Assembly: GCA_014381035.1 (NCBI GenBank)
Contig: JACMIS010000866.1
Coordinates: forward strand, 1 to 8,719
Direction of reading: 5' to 3'
DNA length: 8,719 nt
DNA from: Armatimonadota bacterium
GTDB taxonomy: Bacteria > Armatimonadota > Armatimonadia > Armatimonadales > Armatimonadaceae
Shown here: piece by piece, positions 5,836 through 8,719 of the stretch
How positions within the stretch are numbered: position 1 is the stretch's first letter
Layout: each line of letters opens with the position of its first letter
Notes under the pieces: model-generated
Seen by the model: only the letters and a program-made list of their open reading frames with translations
Database searches by the model: none
Told to the model about the DNA's origin: nothing
Made by a program: the position numbers and the translations under genes

Positions 5836-6610
5836 CAATAAAGTTTTTACCGTCGGGGGTCGCTCGCGTCTTCTGAAAGGCGAGTTCACTGGCATAAAAC
5901 TTTGCGTGTCCGTCCGCGAACACCATCGCGCCCCCGTTCTGGTGCCACGGTTCGTAAAAATCCGGCGTGTAGTAGTATTTTGTGCCGCCCGGATCGTGTT
6001 TGGCGTCGAAGAACGAAAACATCTCGTCACGCATGATGCGGGTTTCCGCCGGATAAACGTAGTCGGCGTCCGTCACCGTTTTTTCCGGGTATTGCGGGTC
6101 AATCTCGGCATTGTTCTGGTACGAGCCGTTCGGACCGTGAATCACGGTAAAGCACGCCGCCATAAACCGGTACGACGAACCATACGCATCCCGATACGAT
6201 TCGGAACCCGGAACATCTTTACGCGACGCGGGACCGCCGTTATCATTGGGACACCGGAAAAGATCGCGGCTTTTGGCATACGGTTCCAGTTCGGCTTCTA
6301 CCCCCTTGTGTCCCGGTTGGCCGGGCGGAATCGCGGAGTTATAGGCATGGAAGATCGGAAAGGTCTCGTCGTAATCCTGCACATACATTCGTGTGGCGAG
6401 CCCGATCTGCTTCAAATTAGAAACGCAGGTGGTTTCCCGCGCCTTCTCCCGCGCTTGCGCGAAGACGGGGAAGAGTATCGCGGCAAGCAAGGCGATGATG
6501 GCGATGACGACGAGCAGTTCGATGAGTGTAAACGCGCTTGCGAAACGTGCTTGAAGCGCGTTTCCGCTTCGGTCGCGTTTGGCAAAGGTAAATCCATTTC
6601 GGTTTCTCAT
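5807..6610 (-). CDS. DUF1559 type II secretion-like pseudopilin, H-x9-DG protein
   Basis: This 267-residue protein has a prepilin-type N-terminus. A basic leader (1-26) is followed by [20 protein letters not shown], with Glu31 at mature position +5 as prepilin peptidase substrates require. The residue before the cut is Ala26 instead of the classical Gly, as often seen in Planctomycetes and Armatimonadota. The hydrophobic helix (27-50) continues into [23 protein letters not shown] and a QDYDE segment (78-82), characteristic of the DUF1559 family. The C-terminal motif H223-x9-D233-G234 ([12 protein letters not shown]) is the H-x9-DG signature. The function of these highly duplicated proteins is unknown; they may form surface or periplasmic fibres. 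The ATG at 6610 is chosen for AAAGG 8-9 nt upstream and for the normal leader length; a GTG frame extension to 6664 runs into the terminator hairpin. It is the first gene after the TPP riboswitch and overlaps thiN by 29 bp. Confidence 0.9.
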   Translation of the reverse strand: MRNRNGFTFAKRDRSGNALQARFASAFTLIELLVVIAIIALLAAILFPVFAQAREKARETTCVSNLKQIGLATRMYVQDYDETFPIFHAYNSAIPPGQPGHKGVEAELEPYAKSRDLFRCPNDNGGPASRKDVPGSESYRDAYGSSYRFMAACFTVIHGPNGSYQNNAEIDPQYPEKTVTDADYVYPAETRIMRDEMFSFFDAKHDPGGTKYYYTPDFYEPWHQNGGAMVFADGHAKFYASELAFQKTRATPDGKNFIDDKCWYYCE

Positions 6611-6616
6611 GAGAAA

Positions 6617-6636
6617 GCCTTTCGGTTTGGAAAGGC
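6617..6636 (-). promoter_or_regulatory. Hairpin enclosing the pseudopilin ribosome site
   Basis: On the minus strand GCCTTTC and GAAAGGC form a perfect 7-bp stem around CAAACC. The right arm contains the AAAGG Shine-Dalgarno of the gene starting at 6610, so if the hairpin forms it would hide the ribosome site. It follows the riboswitch terminator directly and could be a second, translational layer of control. Confidence 0.45.
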
Positions 6637-6640
6637 GGCA

Positions 6641-6681
6641 TAAAACGAAAGCCGCCCCTCCCACGTGGAAAGAGACGGCTT
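6641..6681 (-). terminator. Riboswitch-associated intrinsic terminator
   Basis: On the minus strand AAGCCG (6681-6676) pairs with CGGCTT (6654-6649). Between them CTCTTTCC pairs with GGGAGGGG around an ACGT loop, with four G-U pairs and one bulged T. The stem is followed by TTTCGTTTTA (6650-6641). It lies about 60 nt downstream of the TPP aptamer and before the first gene, the expected place for transcription attenuation. It may also catch read-through from galU. Confidence 0.8.
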
Positions 6682-6738
6682 GAATTACGATACATGGCGC
6701 GTCGCGAAGCGGAGATACGCTTCGTCCGCGCTTTCTCG

Positions 6739-6841
6739 CTCCGCTTTCCTACGCCGGTACGAACCGGTTCAGGTTCCGGGGTCGGCTCTAAGCCCTCTCA
6801 GCCGCACTGTGTTTTAAACACTCGCGGTCCCCCCAGCAGAA
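6739..6841 (-). ncRNA. TPP riboswitch (THI element)
   Basis: On the minus strand the conserved THI-box blocks appear in order: GGGGGG, CTGAGA, ACCCC, GGAACCTGAACCGG, then TACCGGCGTAGGAAAG. P1 is formed by TTCTGCT (6841-6835) and AGCGGAG (6745-6739). The P3 region is an A/T-rich hairpin GTGTTT/AAACAC inside CCGC/GCGG, an extra small stem GGCT/AGCC follows CTGAGA, and P5 is CCGGT-TCGT-ACCGG. The final block has AGGAAAG where AGGGAAG is more usual. The element starts 37 bp after the galU stop and precedes the pseudopilin-thiN pair. Binding of TPP would be expected to favour the downstream terminator and lower expression of both genes. Confidence 0.96.
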
Positions 6842-6865
6842 ACGTAAACGCTATGTGATTGATTT

Positions 6866-6895
6866 AATGTACCGCGTGCTAAGGCGTGTTGTCAA
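6866..6895 (-). promoter_or_regulatory. Promoter for the TPP riboswitch transcript
   Basis: On the minus strand a perfect -35, TTGACA (6895-6890), is followed after 18 bp by TACATT (6871-6866; four of six). Transcription would start near 6858-6860, about 17-20 nt before the riboswitch P1. The -35 box lies inside the last codons of galU, so the riboswitch operon can be transcribed independently of the tlpA-galU unit. Confidence 0.65.
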
Positions 6896-7850
6896 CCGTG
6901 ACGGATCGAATGCGCGACGCGAAGGGGCTTCGCAACCCGTAGGCGGTCAGCGATTCCAGATAAACGTCGGGCATTCCGATGTCCCAGCGGTCCGCATCAA
7001 GGAAAACCGCCCCGTAAGGTGTGCCGGTACCCGAGAGGCTACGTTCCAGCAGCAGTTCTTGCCCGCTCGTCAACTGGAACTCGTTCTTGACGCGGATGTT
7101 GTTCTCGATCAGATGCCCCAGACAGTCAAAAATACCTGGGGTAAAAAGATGAATCCCGAAATGACACAGATAGTAACCGTCCTTCACGCCGTCCGTGTGC
7201 AAGGTTGCCCGCGCTTCGTCCGGGGTCGGTTTTTCCTTCAGTGCGCGTATATTGTAAGATTGCCCCGGTGCGTCCGCCGCAAGCCCCGGATTACGCGGCT
7301 CACACTTCAAGACGCCGGTCACGCTCACATCGGATTCCGGATCGAGGCGCACCCCGGTGACGCTTCCGCCGGTTTCGTCGGCGACGGTGATCATCTGCGC
7401 GACCGGTGACGCGATTCCTGCCCGCGTCGTGTAAACATGGTCGCCCAATAGCAAAACGAACGGTTCGTCGCCGACCCAGTCTTTCGCCTGATACACGGCG
7501 TGCCCGAAGCCGTCCGGCGACGGTTGCTCGACATAGGAGATGCGTTCGCTGATTTCGCCGAGACGCTCGCCCGCCGCGTACAGTTCCGGTTTCTTCTCGA
7601 ACACCCGTTTTTCGTCGTCGGTAAACGCGCGGAAGTGCTCGCGGAACGGTCCCTGTCCGCCGCGCTCGACGACGATACAGATTTCCTCGATTCCCGCCCC
7701 GAGACATTCCTCGACGATGATCTGGATGGTCGGCTTACATAGTCCGTCGCGGTCTACCAGAGGGAGCATCTCTTTTTGGATGGCTCGGGTCGCCGGGAAC
7801 ATGCGTGTCCCTCGCCCTGCCGCCGTGATTACCGCTTTGCGCGTGGTCAT
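6879..7850 (-). CDS. galU: GalU-like UTP-glucose-1-phosphate uridylyltransferase
   Basis: This 323-residue enzyme is predicted to make UDP-glucose from UTP and glucose-1-phosphate for polysaccharide and envelope synthesis. The nucleotide-binding loop is near the N-terminus, AVITAAGRGTRMFPATRAI (6-24), followed by QKEMLPLVD with the expected Lys26. After VD there is a short insertion (RDGLC) before KPTIQ, where E. coli-type GalU has VDKPTIQ; this longer form occurs in several non-proteobacterial phyla. Further motifs are EQPSPDGFGHAVYQA (108-122) and LLLGDH (133-138), whose Asp is a likely metal ligand, then EKP and WDIGMPDVYLES near the end. A related sugar nucleotidyltransferase with other substrates cannot be excluded. 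The ATG at 7850 gives the family-like N-terminus; a TTG at 7862, nearer to AGGA, is an alternative. It follows the thioredoxin gene by 6-18 bp, so the two are co-transcribed. Confidence 0.87.
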   Translation of the reverse strand: MTTRKAVITAAGRGTRMFPATRAIQKEMLPLVDRDGLCKPTIQIIVEECLGAGIEEICIVVERGGQGPFREHFRAFTDDEKRVFEKKPELYAAGERLGEISERISYVEQPSPDGFGHAVYQAKDWVGDEPFVLLLGDHVYTTRAGIASPVAQMITVADETGGSVTGVRLDPESDVSVTGVLKCEPRNPGLAADAPGQSYNIRALKEKPTPDEARATLHTDGVKDGYYLCHFGIHLFTPGIFDCLGHLIENNIRVKNEFQLTSGQELLLERSLSGTGTPYGAVFLDADRWDIGMPDVYLESLTAYGLRSPFASRIRSVTVDNTP

Positions 7851-7868
7851 AGAAGTGTACAATTTGTC

Positions 7869-8408
7869 CTAAAGAAGTTTTTCGATTCGCTCCCCGACTT
7901 CGGCGGGGTTGATCGGACCGACGGTAGCGTAAACTACTTTGCCTTCTTTGTCAAGCAGAAACGTCGTCGGGAAGACTTCGATGCCATACGCCTGCTTGAT
8001 GCCTTCGGGGATCGGAACATTGGGGTAATTGATGCCCTTGTTCTCTATGTACACCTGCAATGCCTTGCGGTACTGCGCTTCGGTGAGTCGCGGATCGTTG
8101 TTGTCGGCAAGCCCGATGATGGTGAAGCCACGGGACGCGTACTTTTCCTGGGTCGCGACAAGATCCGGCAACTCTTTGATACACGGTCCGCACCACGTTC
8201 CCCAGAAGTTGATCAAGACGACTTTGCCGCGATAGTCTGAGAGGCGAAATTGATCACCGGTGGTGAGGGTGCCCTGGATCGGCGGGGCGGGTTTGTTTAA
8301 ACCACGCTCTTCCGAGGGGGTGGTGGTAACGCCGAGCAGATACACCGAGCCGATGGCAACGGCGGCGACGATGCTACCGGAAAGCCAACCGGGTAGTTGC
8401 TGTTTCAT
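7869..8408 (-). CDS. Membrane-anchored TlpA/ResA-type thioredoxin
   Basis: This 179-residue protein has an N-terminal hydrophobic segment (about 8-27) that works as a membrane anchor or uncleaved signal, then a thioredoxin fold facing outward. The AhpC/TSA-redoxin type start (NKPAPPI, then FRLSDYRGKVVLINFWGTWC) leads into the active site WCGPC (72-76). The cis-proline is in FPTTFLLD (146-153) and the fold ends with GKVVY and IEKLL. Proteins of this type reduce disulfides outside the cytoplasm, for example in cytochrome c maturation or extracytoplasmic protein repair. The start has only a weak GAGAG element 12 nt upstream. The gene begins 28 bp after the tRNA-Leu gene and ends 6-18 bp before galU, so it is probably read from the tRNA promoter. 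No cytochrome biogenesis genes are near, so the specific partner is unknown. Confidence 0.92.
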   Translation of the reverse strand: MKQQLPGWLSGSIVAAVAIGSVYLLGVTTTPSEERGLNKPAPPIQGTLTTGDQFRLSDYRGKVVLINFWGTWCGPCIKELPDLVATQEKYASRGFTIIGLADNNDPRLTEAQYRKALQVYIENKGINYPNVPIPEGIKQAYGIEVFPTTFLLDKEGKVVYATVGPINPAEVGERIEKLL

Positions 8409-8436
8409 GGCGGCGGTTCACTCTCTAAAAGTTAGA

Positions 8437-8517
8437 TGCCGAAGGCGGGACTCGAACCCGCACGGGTTTCCCCACACGCTTTTGAGGCGCGCATGTCTAC
8501 CATTCCATCACTTCGGC
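8437..8517 (-). tRNA. tRNA-Leu, anticodon CAA
   Basis: The 81-nt minus-strand gene folds as a class II tRNA. The acceptor is GCCGAAG/CTTCGGC with discriminator A, the D arm is ATG/CAT around GAATGGTAGA, and the anticodon stem is CGCGC/GCGTG around the loop CTCAAAA. The long variable arm is GGG-GAAA-CCC and the T arm is GCGGG-TTCGAGT-CCCGC. Anticodon CAA reads UUG. The acceptor and T loop closely resemble bacterial tRNA-Leu. CCA is not encoded (ATCTAAC follows), so it is added after transcription. Confidence 0.97.
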
Positions 8518-8557
8518 ACATCTGAGAAATACACCGGCTTCTACCGGCGCGAAGGTT

Positions 8558-8586
8558 AGTATACGGCGCGGCAAATCATCCGTCAA
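8558..8586 (-). promoter_or_regulatory. Promoter for tRNA-Leu and the downstream tlpA-galU genes
   Basis: On the minus strand TTGACG (8586-8581) is followed after exactly 17 bp by TATACT (8563-8558), each five of six consensus bases. Transcription would begin around 8550, about 33 nt before the mature tRNA 5' end. No terminator is visible between the tRNA and the thioredoxin gene. Confidence 0.8.
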
Positions 8587-8719
8587 GGCGTGCCCTTTTC
8601 TTTTTGTCGTGGATAACGGCTTGCAGGAAAAGAGAGAACAAGCGACGAATCGAATGGGTATCCCGATGATCAGCGAATTCTATCCCCACCGCTTTTCGCC
8701 CGCGATCTGGCACACCGTC
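8576..8719 (-). CDS. Unidentified protein, C-terminal end (partial; possibly a PilZ domain)
   Basis: The minus strand is open from the right edge to a TGA at 8578-8576, giving the last 47 residues. The segment GRKAVGIEFADHRDTHSIRR followed by LFSLFLQAVI resembles the last strand and helix of PilZ (c-di-GMP-binding) domains, where a pattern like 'xxGxxFxDxxxxxxxxLxxFI' is common. A basic tail (HDKKKRARLDG) ends the chain. The identification is weak because the diagnostic RxxxR and D/NxSxxG motifs would lie outside the window. A rightward frame starting near 8654 over the same DNA has no ribosome site and is less likely. The stop codon falls between the -35 and -10 boxes of the tRNA-Leu promoter. 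Confidence 0.45.
   Translation of the reverse strand, partial: DGVPDRGRKAVGIEFADHRDTHSIRRLFSLFLQAVIHDKKKRARLDG

Noticed and set aside
8260..8559. Rightward 99-codon frame across the tRNA-Leu gene.
   Set aside because: It is antisense to the tlpA start and to a complete tRNA gene and has no ribosome site.

Overview
The window looks like a piece of an Armatimonadota chromosome (phylum-level inference). The main reason is the leftward pseudopilin gene at 5807-6610: its N-terminal stretch ([21 protein letters not shown], then [11 protein letters not shown] and a QDYDE segment) and its H-x9-DG C-terminal motif are the form seen in the very expanded DUF1559 families of Armatimonadota and Planctomycetes. 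The copper-amine-oxidase-like 'stalk' protein and the GalU with a VDRDG insertion fit the same assignment. Coding DNA is moderately GC-rich; the 0.9 kb gap at 2951-3874 is visibly more AT-rich.

Left part (1-2950): the last 47 codons of an endonuclease III-like gene run rightward into a perfect 16-bp bidirectional terminator. This is shared with a convergent secreted stalk-domain protein (193-744, leftward). Diverging from that gene is a tight two-gene operon (875-2950): a membrane protein with a 20-histidine loop and a small C-terminal domain of the NfeD/YqiJ type, then a flotillin/SPFH protein. This is a membrane-microdomain module with an unusual, probably metal-binding, insertion.

Middle (2951-5040): a long gap without a convincing gene. 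It holds a TATAAT promoter candidate flanked by two near-identical dyads about four helical turns apart, several other inverted repeats, and a terminator that points the 'wrong' way. It ends in a hairpin-rich leader in front of a secreted right-handed beta-helix protein (3965-4975), which has its own strong terminator.

Right part (5041-8719), all leftward: from the right edge come the tail of an unidentified (possibly PilZ) protein, a promoter, tRNA-Leu(CAA), a membrane-anchored TlpA-type thioredoxin and a GalU-like nucleotidyltransferase. A second promoter lies in the end of galU. It feeds a clear TPP riboswitch with a terminator-type expression platform, then the DUF1559 pseudopilin, whose end overlaps the start of thiamine pyrophosphokinase (thiN). 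The most interesting observation is that a pseudopilin of unknown function is the first gene under a TPP riboswitch and is translationally linked to the enzyme that makes TPP. The next two are the His-rich NfeD-like/flotillin pair and the paired-dyad promoter in the orphan gap.
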